A stretch of 64,000 bases of DNA. It comes from Triticum aestivum. Taxonomy: Eukaryota; Streptophyta; Magnoliopsida; Poales; Poaceae. Positions 34,927 through 47,024 of the stretch are shown piece by piece. Under the pieces are notes generated by a model, which saw only the letters and a program-made list of their open reading frames with translations, did not search any database and was not told the origin of the DNA. Numbering within the stretch: the first letter of the stretch is position 1; each line of letters begins with the position of its first letter. The translations under genes were made by a program, and so were the position numbers. The DNA lies in NCBI RefSeq assembly GCF_018294505.1, contig NC_057800.1, positions 471,492,955 to 471,556,954 of the forward strand, in the 5' to 3' direction.

Positions 34927-36457
34927 ATGGAGAAGGTAATCAACTTAGCGAAATATTCACTCATCTCTTACACAGTCTGTCCGTCAGTGTTAATCAACCG
35001 ACGGAAATCGTTGTGGAATCATTTTTGTTCTAGCTAATTCATGGGTATTCATTCATGTGTCCACAGTGCGAGCACAAATCGGGCAACAGTGGTCATGGCC
35101 AGTCAGAAATGAAGTTCTATCTCACCATTCCAGATGACTTCAGGGAACGCTCGGTATGTTCAATCTCAACCAACCACGGTCGGCATGGCCTAAATTTGTG
35201 AACATATACCGCATGTTGCTACATTATCTACATATTTGCATCAAATCTTTGTTACATTATCTATTTTTAATTCTATATTTTTGTACTTTTCTTTCATCTA
35301 TATATTGATCTGTTCTATCAGTTACTCCCATATTTGCATCTTGCTCTGTTATTTCAATATATCTAATTTACGATCTTAATTTTCATTTCAAGCAGTACAT
35401 CCCTTGCTATGCAAGAACATGAGTAGAAGGAAATCTTGGGCTTTACTTTGTTGATGACTCCCAGGATGTCATATTGACAATGCAGCATGGATTTATAATG
35501 TCAGTTCGCGTAAAACTTGGTAAAGATGGTCACTCCTATTTTAGTGCAGACCTTTGGAGAAAAATGTCTAAGTGTTACGAACTGAAAGCTTGCAATAAAA
35601 TTCTAGTGTGTGCACCACAGCCTGGTCTAATTAACATGGATGTTTAATTCCCCAACGTCATCAGCCGATCAAAGTCTGATCGAGGTTAGTGTCCTTTCAA
35701 CTTTCTCCATGCTGTCATATTACTTAGCAAAATCGGGGTATTTGTTTTGACTAATTGGTCGCTATTTAAGCAACCAACTGTGATTTCATATTCTGACTCG
35801 TTCCTAGGCAGTAACAAATTCTATTTACCAATTTATGCGCACTATATATTCTTCTGCCATGTTCTGAATAAATAATACCTTTCCACCTTTTAAGCAGGAT
35901 ATGTTGGATGCATAGTGAATGATCTGTATGTTACTAAGCGTACCAAATTTCACTGGAAGGACTTGAAGCATGTCATAAACTTTGTTGATAATCTGACAGA
36001 GATAGCACAACGTATGAACGCTGGATTTTGGATGGGATTAATTAGACCTATGATGCACACACTGAACAAGACCAATTGTGTGTATAAAACGCTGGTAAAA
36101 AGTCTTATTTTAATGTTGATGCTCATAAACTATATATATCTTCAACGATATGTTACAATTGGTTTTTATTCTACATGTCAACAGAAATTGCCCCCTGTAG
36201 CAGTTCCTGGATCGATTTCCCGGCGTGGTCGAATTACACTTGTGCCTGCTAATAACGCCAAAGTGATTGCAAGGTACTGCATTTCTCGCAGAAATGGAAC
36301 CATTCAAATTAACAAGTTCTCGCTTCTCGTGGCAATGCATCCATATTGGAAAATTGGAGACACTGTTCTACTCATGCTCTACCAAGGCACAGGAGGGCTC
36401 TTCCTTTTCATTGACGAGATGCCGAGTCGCCGTGATCAAGCTGCTTCCAGTGGATAG
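34927..36457 (+). pseudogene. CACTA-2-borne five-exon gene with two B3-like regions
   Basis: Exons 34927-34935, 35067-35153, 35396-35684, 35898-36094 and 36185-36457 join in phase with consensus GT/AG sites, starting MEK|CEHKSGNSG. Two in-frame stops, TGA (about 35420) and TAA (about 35645), interrupt exon 3. The first region (MKFYLTIPDDFRER, then LYFVDDSQDVILTMQHGF, SYFSADLWRKMSKCYELKA, ILVCAPQPG) and the second (GRITLVPANNAKVIARYCI, INKFSLLVAMHPYWKIGD, TVLLMLYQGTGGLFLF) follow the B3 DNA-binding pattern of beta strands with a late GD-type turn. The B3 call rests on pattern and spacing, not a search. An upstream ATG at 34787 does not join in phase. The gene ends about 250 bp before the subterminal repeats, the place of an accessory repeat-binding protein in CACTA elements. 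Confidence 0.6.
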
Positions 36458-36714
36458 TTGTGGTTGTTGGCCCTCAGCCTCTTAAAATGTGCTAGCTGTT
36501 ACTATATATGTTAAGTATGTAGATATGGACCATATGGTTGTTGGCCCTTAGCCTCTTAAAATGTGATAGTTATTACTATGTTAAGTATGTAGATATGGAC
36601 TATATGGTTGTCAAAACTGTGTTATGAAGATCCTCCTTTTGGCGAAAAGTGTACCACTATATATATGTTAGTCAAATGTTGTTACCCAAGTTCATAAATT
36701 TTCATGGAAAGTAT

Positions 36715-37450
36715 TAGTATCGTACACAGTTCATTGAGTTTAAGCGTGTGCCCGATGTCCAGAAGGCATTTGCATATTAACTGTCCATATTGCAACTTCA
36801 CACACATGTTAACATAAGGAAACGTATGTGTAACATACTAATCATTGTACACGAGTACTCGCAGATGCATCGTGTGCGATACTCCTAGCCACCGCAAGCA
36901 ACTAGTTTGCATTTTTCAAAGTTTTTTGTACACACAGAATCACACACGAACTAACTATATTGACCGTCTGTGTTGTAATTTCTCATCGCAAACAGTTCAT
37001 CTGAGTCGGTTGTTTGCCACGTATCACACACATCTTGTTTACACGACTCGTTTGTGTTCTTTTGGCTCATCGCAAACAGTTCATCCATGTGAACTATATG
37101 CCGCATATCACACACATCTTGTTACGTTGAACCGTTTTTGTTGTGTTCCCTAATCGAAAACAATTCTTCTGAGTGAGCTGTATGCCGAATATCACACACA
37201 CATTCATATGCCTGCCCATTTCTGTTGTTCTACCTCATCGCAAACTGTTCGATTGGATTAACCGTGTGTCCTGCATGGCACACACATTGATATGGCTGCC
37301 CGTTTATGTTGTTCTGCCTCATCGCAAATAGTTTGAATGGATTAACCGTGTGCCCTGCATCGCACACGCAACTAAAATCTGAACTGTGTTTGATGGCTCC
37401 ACCATCGCAGACGTTTTGCACCTTTTTGACGATTTTTTACACCATTGTTT
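36715..37450. repeat. CACTA-2 subterminal repeats, ~85-bp period
   Basis: The core (C)ATCGCAAAC(A/T)GTTC, followed about 35 bp later by CACACAC(A), repeats at about 36983, 37070, 37152, 37238, 37318 and 37403. More diverged units lie near 36720 and 36860. The repeats lie just inside the terminus, as expected for transposase or accessory-protein binding sites. Confidence 0.8.
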
Positions 37451-37505
37451 GTGATCATTGCATCACACACAGTTTCAGCAAAGGGTCTCTGGTCGTAGTG
37501 TTGCG

Positions 37506-37527
37506 TTAGCAGTATCTTGCAGTAGTG
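37506..37527. repeat. CACTA-2 terminal inverted repeat (right)
   Basis: TTAGCAGTATCTTGCAGTAGTG ends the element; on the minus strand it begins CACTACTGCAAG. The following three bases (TGT) would be half of the expected 3-bp duplication. Confidence 0.8.
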
Positions 37528-40500
37528 TGTGTCGTGCTTTACGGCTTAGAATTGGGACTTCAAAGACGTTTTGTTCGTCATGGACCATATGAGATGTTCC
37601 AGGAATTGAAGTTAATATTTCACGCAAATGCACGAGTTGAGAGATATGAAGTCTCCAACAAGTTCTATAGCTGCAAGATGGAGGAGAACAATTCTGCCAG
37701 TGAACACATACTCAAAATGTCTGGGTATCATAATCACTTGACTCAGCTGGGAGTTAATCTTCCAGATGATAATGTTATTGACAGAGTTCTTCAATCACTG
37801 CCACCAAGCTACAAAGGCTTTGTGGTGAACTATAATATGCAGGGGATGGATAAGATAATTCCCGAGCTCTTCGCTATGATCAAAGCTGTGGAGGTAGAAA
37901 TCAAAAAGGAGCATCAAGTGTTGATGGTTATCAAGACCACTAGTTTCAAGAAAAAGGGCAAGGGAAAGAAGGGGAACTTCAAGAAGAATGGCAAGCAAAT
38001 TGCCACTCCCAGGAAGAAGCCCAAATCTGGACCCAAGCCTGAAACTGAGTGCTTCTACTACAAAGGGACTGGTCACTGGAAGCGGAACTGCCCCAAGTAT
38101 TTGGTGGATAAGAAGGATGGCAAAGTGAACAAAGGTATATTTGATATACATGTTATTGATGTGTACCTTACTAATGCTCATAGTAGCGCCTGGGTATTTG
38201 ATACTGGTTCAGTTGCTCATATTTGTAACTTGAAACAGGGGCTACAGATTAAACAAAGATTGGCTAGGGACGAGGTGACGATGCGCGTCGGGAATGGTTC
38301 CAAGATCGATGTAATCACCGTCGGCACGCTACCTCCACATCTACCTTCGAGATTAGTTTTAGGCCTAAATAATTGTTATTTGGTGCCAACGTTGAGCATG
38401 AACATTACATCTGGATCTTGTTTAGTGCGAGATGGTTATTCATTTAAATCAAAGAATAATGGTTGTTCTATTTATATGAGTAATATCTTTTATGGTGATG
38501 CACCCTTGAAGAGTGGTCTATTTTTGTTGAATCTCGATTGTGGTGATACACATATTCATAATATTGATGCCAAAAGATGCAAAGTTGATAATGATAGTGC
38601 AACATATTTGTCGCATTGTCGTTTAGGTCATATTGGTGTAAAATGACTAAAACTCCGTTCTCCGGAACAATGGAGCGAGCTAATGACTTATTGGAAATAA
38701 TACATACCGATGTATGCGGTCCAATGAGTGTTGAGGCTTGCGGCGGGTATCGTTATTTTATGACCTTCACAGACGATTTGAGCAGATTGGGTATATCTAC
38801 TTAATGAAACACAAGTCTGAAAACATTTGAAAAGTTCAAAAAAATGAGAGTGAAGTGGAAAATCGTCGTAACAAGAAAATAAAGTTTCTACGATCTGATC
38901 GCGGAGGCGAATATTTGCGTTACGAGTTTGGCCTTCATTGAAAACAATGTTGAATAGTTTCACAACTCATGCCACCTAGAACAACACAGCGTAATGGTGT
39001 GTCCGAATGTCGTAATTGTACTTTATTGGATATGGTGCGCTCTATGATGTCTCTTACCAATTTACCAGTATCGTTTTGGGATTATGCATTAGAGACAGTG
39101 GCATTCACGTTAAATAGGGCACCGTCTAAATCCGTTGAGACAACACCGTATGAACTATAGTTTGACAATAAACCTAAATTGTCGTTTCTTAAAGTTTGGG
39201 GTTGCGACGCTTATGTCAAAAGGCTTCAGCCTGACAAGCTCGAACCCAAATAGGAGAAGTGCGTCTTCATAGGATACCCTAAGGAAACAATTGGGTACAC
39301 CTTCTACCACAAATCCGAAGGCAAGATATTTGTTGCCAAGAATGGAAACTTTCTAGAGAAGGAGTTTCTCTCAAAAGAAGTGAGTGGGAGGAAAGTAGAA
39401 CTTGATGAGGTAATTGTACCTTGGAAAGTAGCTCATCAGAGAAATCCATTCCCGAGATCCCTACACCAACTAGAGAGGAAGCTAATGATGATGATCATGA
39501 AACTTCAGATCAAGTTACTACAGGACCTCGTAGGTCGAACAGAGCACGTTCCGCACCAGAGTGGTATGGTAACCCTGTTCTGGAAGTCATGTTACTAGAC
39601 CATGACGAACTTACGAACTATGAAGAAGCGATGATGAGCCCAGATTCCGATAAATGGCTTGAGGCCATGAAATCTGAGATAGGATCCATGTATGAAAACA
39701 AAGTGTGGACTTTGGTTGACTTGCCCGATGATCGGCAAGCCATAGAGAATAAATGGATCTTCAAGAAGAAGACTGACGCTGATGGTAATGTTACTGTCTA
39801 CAAAGCTCGACTTGTCACGAAAGGTTTTCGACAAGTTCAAGGAGTTGACTACGATGACACTTTCTCACCCGTAGCGATGGTTAAGTCTGTCTGAATCATG
39901 TTAGCAATTGCCGTATTTTCTGATACTGAAATCTGGCAAATGGACGTCAACACTACATTCCTCAATGGATTTCTTAAAGAAGAGTTGTATAGTATGCAAC
40001 CAGAAGGTTTTGTCGATTCTAAAGGTGCTAACAAAGTGTGCAAGCTCCAGTGATCAATCTATGGACTGGTGCAAGCATCTCGGCGTTGGAATATACGCTT
40101 TGATGAGGTGATCAAAGCATATTGTTTTATACAGACTTCAAGATAAGCCTGTATTTACAAGTAAGTGAGTGGGAGCTCTGTAGCATTTCTAATATTACAT
40201 GTGGATGACATATTGCAGATTGGAAATGATATAGAATTTCTAGATAGCATGAAAGGATACTTGAATAAAAGTTTTTCAATGAAAGACCTCATTGAAGCTG
40301 CTTATATATTAGGCATCAAGATCTATAGAGATATAGAAGTTCAAAATGGATCAGTCAAAGAAAGGGTTCTTGCCTGTGTTACAAGGTGTGAAGTTGAGAC
40401 AGACTCAATGTCCTACCACTGTAGAAGATTGAGAGAAAATGAAAGTCATTCCCCATGCCTCAGGCATAGGTTCTATCATGTATGATATGTTGTGTCCAGA

Positions 40501-41147
40501 CCTGATGTGTGCCTTGCTATAAGTTTAGCAGGGAGGTGTCAAAGTAATCCAGGAGCGGATCATGGGACAGGGTCAAGAACATCCTGAAGTAGCTAAAAAG
40601 GACTAAGGATATGTTTCTCGTTTATGGAGGTGACAAAGAGCTCGTAGTAAATGGTTACGTTGATGCTAGCTTTGACACTAATCCGGATGACTCTAAGTCA
40701 CAAAATGGATACGTATTTATATTGAATGGTGGAGCTGTTAGTTGGTGCAGTTCCAAGCAAAGCATCATGGCGGGATCTACGTGTGAAGCGGAGTTCATAG
40801 CTGCTTCGAAAACAGCAAATGAAGGAGTCTAGATGAAGGAGTTCATATCCGATCTAGGTGTAATACCTAGTGCATCGGGTCCAATGAAAATCTTTTGTGA
40901 AAATTGTGGAGCAATTGCCTTGGCGAAGGAATCATGATTTCACAAAAGAACCAAACACATCAAGAGATGCTTCAACTCCATCTGTGATCAAGTCAAGGAG
41001 GGAGACATAGAGATTTGCAAAATACATACAGATTTGAATGTGGCAGACCCGTTGACTAAGCCTCTTCCACGAACAAAACATGATCAGCATCAATACTCCA
41101 CGGGTGTTAGAATCATTACAATGTATTCTAGATTATTGAATCTAGTG
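37528..41147 (+). pseudogene. Copia-2 gag-pol polyprotein, degenerate
   Basis: 37528-38645 is open for about 370 codons. It holds gag (LGLQRRFVRHGPYEMFQELK), a Lys-rich linker, a zinc knuckle (CFYYKGTGHWKRNC, with Tyr and Thr replacing usual Cys/Gly positions), the protease (VFDTGSVAHICN) and GAG-pre-integrase. At 38643 the frame breaks through a deletion after HIGVK. Integrase resumes at 38648 (TFTDDLSRLG) and is broken again. The reverse transcriptase has WIFKKKTDADGNVTVYKARL (39750-39810), [16 protein letters not shown] (39935) and LHVDDILQIGND (40196-40230). RNase H is at 40611-40830 (CEAEFIAASKTANEG). Several stops follow. Not functional, but better preserved than Copia-1. Confidence 0.88.
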
Positions 41148-41159
41148 CAAGTGGGATAC
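41148..41159 (+). other. Copia-2 polypurine tract
   Basis: CAAGTGGGATAC directly before the LTR start TGAAGG. Confidence 0.8.
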
Positions 41160-44100
41160 TGAAGGAAATATGCCCTAGAGGCAATAATAAAGTTGTTATT
41201 TTATATTTCCTTATTCATGATAAAATGTTTATAATTCATGCTAGAATTGTATTGAGCGGAAGCCTTAACACATGTATGAATACATAGACAAACACTGAGT
41301 CCCTAGTGAGCCTCTGAAGGAAATATGCCCTAGAGGCAATAATAAAGTTGTTATTTTATATTTCCTTATATTATCATAAATGTTTATTATTCATGCTAGA
41401 ATTGTATTAACCGGAAACTTGATACATGTGTGGATACATAGACAAAACACCGTGTCCCTACTAAGCTTCTACTAGACTAGCTCATTAATCAAAGATGGTT
41501 AAGTTCCTAACCATAGACATGTGTTGTCATTTGATGAACGAGATCACATCATTAGGATAATGATGTCATGGACAAGACCCATCCGTTAGCTTAGCATTAT
41601 GATCGTTCGGTTTTATTGTTATTGCTTTCTTCATGATTTATACATATTCCTTTGACTATGAGATTATGCAACTCCCAGATACCAGAGGAATACCTTGTGT
41701 GGTATCAAATGTCACAACGTAACTGGGTGATTACAAAGATGCTCTATGGGTATCTCCGAAGGTCTTTGTTGGGTTGGCATAGATCGAGATTAAGATTTGT
41801 CACTTCGAGTATCGGAGAGGTATCTCTGGGCCCTCTCGGTAATGCACATCCTAATAAGCCTTGCAAGCAATGTAACTAACGAGTTAGTTGCGGGATGATG
41901 CATTATGGAACGAGTAAACAGACTTGCCGGTAACGAGATTGAACTAGGTATGGAGATACCGATGATCTAATCTCGGGCAAGTAACATACCGATGACAAAG
42001 GGAATAACGTATATTGTCATAATGGTTTGACCAATAAAGATCTTCATAGAATATGTGGGAGCCAATATGAGCATCCAGGTTCCGCTATTGGTTATTGACG
42101 GGAGAGGTCTCTCGGTCATGTCTACATAGTTCTTGAACCCGTAGTGTCCGCACGCTTAACGTTCGATGACGATTTGTATTATATGAGTTATGTGATTTGG
42201 TGACCGAATGTTGTTCGGAGTCCCGAATGAGATCACGGACATGACGAGGAGTCTCGAAATGGTCGAGAGGTAAAGATTCATATATGACGATAGTATTCGG
42301 ACACCAGAAAGTGTTCTAGGGGTACCAGGTACGTATCGGGTCACCGGAAGGGGTTCTGGGCACCCTCCGGCAAAGATATGGGCCTTATTGGGCCAAGGGC
42401 GGGACAGACCAGCCCCTAGTGGGCTGGTGCGCCCCCATATAGGCCGAATAGGAGGAGAAGGAAGGAGGGGAAGGGAGAAAGGAAAGGGGAGGATTCGGCC
42501 TCCCCCTTCCCTTCTCTTCCCCCCTCTCTTTCCTTCCACCTCCGACACTTATGGAAGGGGGGAGGCCGACTTGTGGGAGGCGTCCAAGTAGGATTACTCC
42601 TACTTGGGACGCCACTTGCTGCCCCTCTCCCTCTCCCACCTATATATATGTGCGGGGGCACCGCTAGAACACACATTAATTGCTCCAAGCCATGTGCGGC
42701 GCCCCCCTCCACAGTTTACGCCTCCGGTCATATTCACGTAGTGCTTAGGCGAAGCACTACGCAGATCACTTCCCATCACCGTCACCACGTCGTCGTGCTT
42801 ACGGAAGTCTCCCTCGACACTTTGCTGGATCAAGAGTTCGAGGGACGTCATCGAGCTGAACGTGTGCAGAACTTGGATGTGCCCGACGTTCGGTGCTTGA
42901 TCGGTCGGAACGAGAAGAAGTTCGACTACATCAACCGCGTTAACAAACACTTCGGCTTTCGGTCTACGAGGGTACATGGACACACTCTTCCCCCCTTGTT
43001 GCTATGCATCTCCTAGATAAATCTTGCGTGAGCATAGGATTTTTTTTTGAAATTGCATGCTACGTTCCCCGACAGCCTCTACTTGACTAGCTCGTTGATC
43101 AAAGATGGTTATGGTTTCCAAACCATGGACATGATTTGTCATTTGATAACAGGATCACATCATTAGGAGAATGATGTGATGGACATCACCCATCCGTTAG
43201 CTTAGCATATTGATCGTTCAGTTTTATTGCTATTGCTTTCTTCATGTCAAATACATATTCCTTCGACTATGAGGTTATGCAACTCCCGGACACCGGAGGA
43301 ATACCTTGTGTGCTATCAAACGTCACAATGTAACTGGGTGATTATAAAGATCCTCTACAGGTATCTCCGAAGGTGTTTGTTGGGTTGGCATAGATCGAGA
43401 TTAGGATTTGTCACTCCGATTATCGGAGAGGTATCTCTGGACCCTCTCAGTAGTGCACATCATAAGAAGCCTTGCAAGCAAAGTAACTAATGAGTTAGTT
43501 ACAATATGATGTATTATGGAACGATTAAAGAGACTTGCCGGTAACGAGATTGAACTAGGTATGTGGATACCCATGATCGAATATTGGGCAAGTAACATGC
43601 CGATGACATGGGGAATAACATATGTTGTCATAACGGTTCTACCGATAAAGATCTTTGTAAAATATGTAGGAGCCAATATGAGCATCCAGGTTCCGCTATT
43701 GGTTATTTACCAGAGAGGTGTCTCGGTCATGTCTACATAGTTCTCGAACCCGTAGGGTCCGTACGCTTAACGTTCGATGACGATTTAGTATTATATGAGT
43801 TATGTGATTTGGTGACCGAATGTTGTTCGGAGTCCCAGATGACTTCATGTACATGACGAGGAGTCTCGAAATGGTTAAGAGGTAAATATTGATATATAGG
43901 ATGATAGTATTCGGACACCAGAAGTGCCCCGGGTAGTATCGGGTATTTATCGGAGTACCGGGGGGGGGGTTACCGGAAACCCCCGGGGGAAGATATGGGC
44001 CATAAGAAGGGAGCGCACCAGCCCACAAGGGGTGCCCCCTAGGCAGGAGGCCGAATTGGAGAAGGAACAAGGGGGGTTCGGTCCCCCTTCCTTTCTCCCT

Positions 44101-44648
44101 TCCCCCTTCCCTTTTCTCTCCAGCAAAAGAAGGACGGGGGGGGGGGCGAATTGGGAGAGAATCCCAAGTAGGATTCCTCCTACTTGGGGCACCCCAAGGC
44201 TGCTCCCCTCCACCTCCCACCTATATATACGTGGGGAGGGGGCTCCTAGAACACACAACAACAATTTTTAGCCGTGTGTGGCGCCCCCAACCATAGTTTG
44301 TACCCTCGGTCATAGTTTTGCAGTGCTTAGGCGAAGCCCTGTGAGAATCACTTCACCGTCACCATCACCATGCCGTCATGTGGATGAAGCTCATCTACTT
44401 CCTCGACACCTTGCTGGATCAAGAAGGCGAGGGACGTCATCGCGCTAAACGTGTGCAGAACTCGGAGGTGTCGTACGTTCGGAGCTAGAAGAAGTTCGAC
44501 TACATCAACCGCGTTGTCAAACACTTCCGCTTTCGGTCTACGAGGGTACATGGACACACTCTCCCCCTCTTGTTGCTATGCATCTCCTAGATAGATCTTG
44601 CATGAGCGTAGGAATTTTTTTTGAAATTGCATGCTACGTTCCCCAACA
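41160..44648 (+). repeat. Copia-2 3' LTR, interrupted by a solo LTR
   Basis: Left part 41160-41314, right part 43080-44648, ending in CCCCAACA. TATA box CTATATATAC at 44221-44230. Confidence 0.88.
41315..43074 (+). mobile_element. Angela-type solo LTR, 1,760 bp, nested in the Copia-2 LTR
   Basis: Starts TGAAGGAAATATGCCC and ends TTCCCCGACA. It is flanked by a perfect 5-bp duplication GCCTC at 41310-41314 and 43075-43079, after which the host LTR continues. No PBS, PPT or coding sequence adjoins it, so it is a solo LTR formed by LTR-LTR recombination. TATA box TATATATATG at 42641-42650. Confidence 0.92.
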
Positions 44649-45236
44649 GTCACGCCAACTATTGCTTCTACAACTATCACTAACGCATAGTGATAAAGTA
44701 AAGAAATTACATGGCGCTTGCACTTCATATAGTAAAGAGACAACCCTAAGGCTCCTACCGGTTGCTGATATTACAAAACATGATCATCTCATACATCAAC
44801 ATATATCACATCATATCTTGACCATATCACATCACAACATGCCCTGCAAAAACAAGTTAGACGTCCTCTACTTTGTTGTTGCAAGTTTTACGTGGCTGCT
44901 ACGGGCTTCTGGCAAGAACCGTTCTTACCTGCGCATAAAAGCACAATGGTGATTCATCAAGTTTGTTGTTTTAACCTTCTTCAAGGACCAGCTGCAGTCA
45001 AATTCGATTCAACTAAAGTAGGAGAAACAAACACCGCCAACCACCTTTATGCAAAACTTGTTGCATGTTAGTCGGTGGAACCAGTCTCATGTGCATGGAC
45101 ATGTAAGGTTGGTCTGAGCCTCTTCATCCCACAATACCGCCAAATCAAGATAAGACGTTGCTGGTAAGCAATATGACTATGACCACCCACAACTCTGTGT
45201 GTTCTACTCGTGTATATCATCTACGCATAGACCTGG

Positions 45237-45248
45237 CTCGGATGCCGC
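45237..45248 (-). other. Copia-3 primer-binding site, decayed
   Basis: The minus strand reads CAGCGGCATCCGAGCC where TGGTATCAGAGCC is expected; several substitutions. Confidence 0.6.
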
Positions 45249-45670
45249 TGATGGGAATCGTCGCATGGGAAACAAAAAAAATTATATGCACACGCAATGA
45301 TCTATCCATGGAGATGCATAACAACTAGGGGGAGAGTGTGTCTATGTACCCTCGTAGACCGTAAGTGGAAGCGTTTCACAACGCGGTTGCTGTAGTCGAA
45401 CTTCATCGCGCTGCAACCGATCAAGTACCGAACGCACGGCACCTCCGCGTTCTGCACACATTCAGCTTGGTGACGTCCCTCGCCTTCTTGATCCAGCAAG
45501 AAGTCGAGGTAGTAGATGAGTTCCATTAGCACAATAGCATGGTGACGGTGATGGTGAAGTGATCTCCGCGGCGCTTCACCTAAGCACTACGAAATATGAC
45601 CGGGGGTGTAAACGGTGGAGGGGGCGCCCCACACGGCTAGGCAATTGTATGGTGTGTGCTAGTGCCACCC

Positions 45671-45713
<43 letters not shown>

Positions 45714-47024
45714 TGGGAGGGAGAGGGGAGGCTGCCAAGAGGCGCCCCAATGAGGCTGAATCCTATTAGGGGTCCTTCCCTTGGTCGCGCCCCCCTGCCA
45801 TGTTTGTCGGAGGGGGAAAGAAAGAGGGGGGAGAGGAAAGGAAGGGGGAATCCGATTCCTCTCTTTCCTTTCCCTTCCCCTCTTTACTTCTCCTCCTAGG
45901 CCGACCCATATGGGGGGCGCACCAGCCCCTTGTGGCTGGTGCATTTCCCCTCTTGGCCCATAAGGCCCATATCTTTTGCCGGGGGTGCCCGGAACCCCTT
46001 CCAGTCACCCGATAAGTACTCGGAACCCACCGAAACACTTCCTGTGTCCGAATACCATCATCCTATATACCAATCTTTACCTCTCGACCATTTCGAGACT
46101 CCTCGCCATGTCTGGCATCTCATCCGGGACTCCAAACAACATTCGGTCACCAAATCACATAACTCATATAATACTATATCGTCATCGAACGTTAAGCGTG
46201 CGGACCCTACGGGTTCGAGAACTATGTAGAAATGACCGAGACACCTCTCTGGTCAATAACCAATAGCGGAACATGGATGCCCATATTGGTTCCTACATAT
46301 TCTATGAAGATCTTATCGGTCGAACCGTTATGACAACATACGTAATTTCCTTTGTCTATGGGTATGTTACTTGCCTGTTCGATTGTCGGTATCTTCATAC
46401 CTAGTTCAATCTCATTGCCGGCAAGTCTCTTTGCAAGTTCTATAATACATCACCTCGTGAATAACTCCTTAGTCGTTTGCTTGCAAGATTATGATGTGTA
46501 TTACCCAGAGGGCCCAGAGATACCTCTCCGATACTTGAAGTGACAAGTCCTAATCTCGATATATGTCAATGCAACAAACACCTTCGGAGATACCTGTAGA
46601 GCATCTTTATAATCACCCAGTTATGTTGTGACGTTTGATAGCACATAAGGCATTCTTCCGGCATCCGGGAGTTGCATAATCTTATAGTCGAAGGAATATG
46701 TATTTGACATGAAGTAATAGCAATACAACTAAATGATCATTATACTAAGCTAATGGATGGGTCTTGTCCATCACATCATACTCCTAATGATGTGATCCCG
46801 TTATCAAATGAAAATACATGTCTATGGTTGGGAAATCTTAAACATCTTTGATCAATGAGCTAGTCTAGTAGAGGCTTACTAGGGACACGGTATTTGTTTA
46901 TGTATTCACACATGTATTTAAGTTTCCGATCAATACAATTATAGCTTGAATAATAAACCTTTATCATGAATAAGGAAATATAAAATAACAACTTTATTAT
47001 TGCCTATAGGGCATATTTCCTTCA
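45249..47024 (-). repeat. Copia-3 5' LTR
   Basis: Homologous to the Copia-1 and Copia-2 LTRs. Its right end is TGAAGGAAATATGCCC on the minus strand. Confidence 0.85.
45673..45711. repeat. (AT)n microsatellite at the LTR TATA box
   Basis: About 39 bp of pure AT repeat at the position where the related LTRs have a short CTATATATAT TATA box, between CTCCCACC and GGGGTGGCAC on the minus strand. Confidence 0.9.

Larger units (their letters stand above)
31277..37527. mobile_element. CACTA-2: right part of a second CACTA element
   Basis: The right end (37506-37527) is the reverse complement of CACTACTGCAAGATACTGCT. Inside lie subterminal repeats, a B3-like gene, a large tandem array and a minus-strand ORF. 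The left part, including any transposase, is cut off at 31276 by Copia-1. It was inserted into the gag of Copia-2, because Copia reading resumes directly at 37528. Confidence 0.8.
37528..44648 (+). mobile_element. Copia-2: Angela-type retrotransposon, plus strand, 5' part missing
   Basis: Begins inside gag at the CACTA-2 insertion point, runs through pol and PPT, and ends with a complete 3' LTR (41160-44648) that carries a nested solo LTR. The 5' LTR, leader and start of gag are not in the window. The LTR without insertion and duplication is about 1,724 bp. The right flank (from 44649) is the leader of Copia-3, so Copia-2 inserted into Copia-3. Confidence 0.85.
44649..47024 (-). mobile_element. 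Copia-3: Angela-type retrotransposon, minus strand, 5' end only
   Basis: 5' LTR 45249-47024 (1,776 bp), decayed PBS and about 590 bp of leader homologous to 28935-29528 of Copia-1. The element is interrupted at 44649 by Copia-2, and its remainder is not in the window. The first bases after Copia-2 are GTCAC, probably one copy of the target duplication. It inserted on the right into a Harbinger transposase remnant. Confidence 0.82.

Noticed and set aside
34787..34936. Upstream ATG with an Arg/Gly-rich reading as start of the B3-like gene
   Set aside because: Its frame does not join exon 2 without a stop. The ATG at 34927 gives phase 0 through the splice.
36983..37440. CRISPR-like spaced repeats
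   Set aside because: The repeats are imperfect, 85 bp apart, in plant nuclear DNA and end at a CACTA terminus, so they are subterminal transposon repeats.
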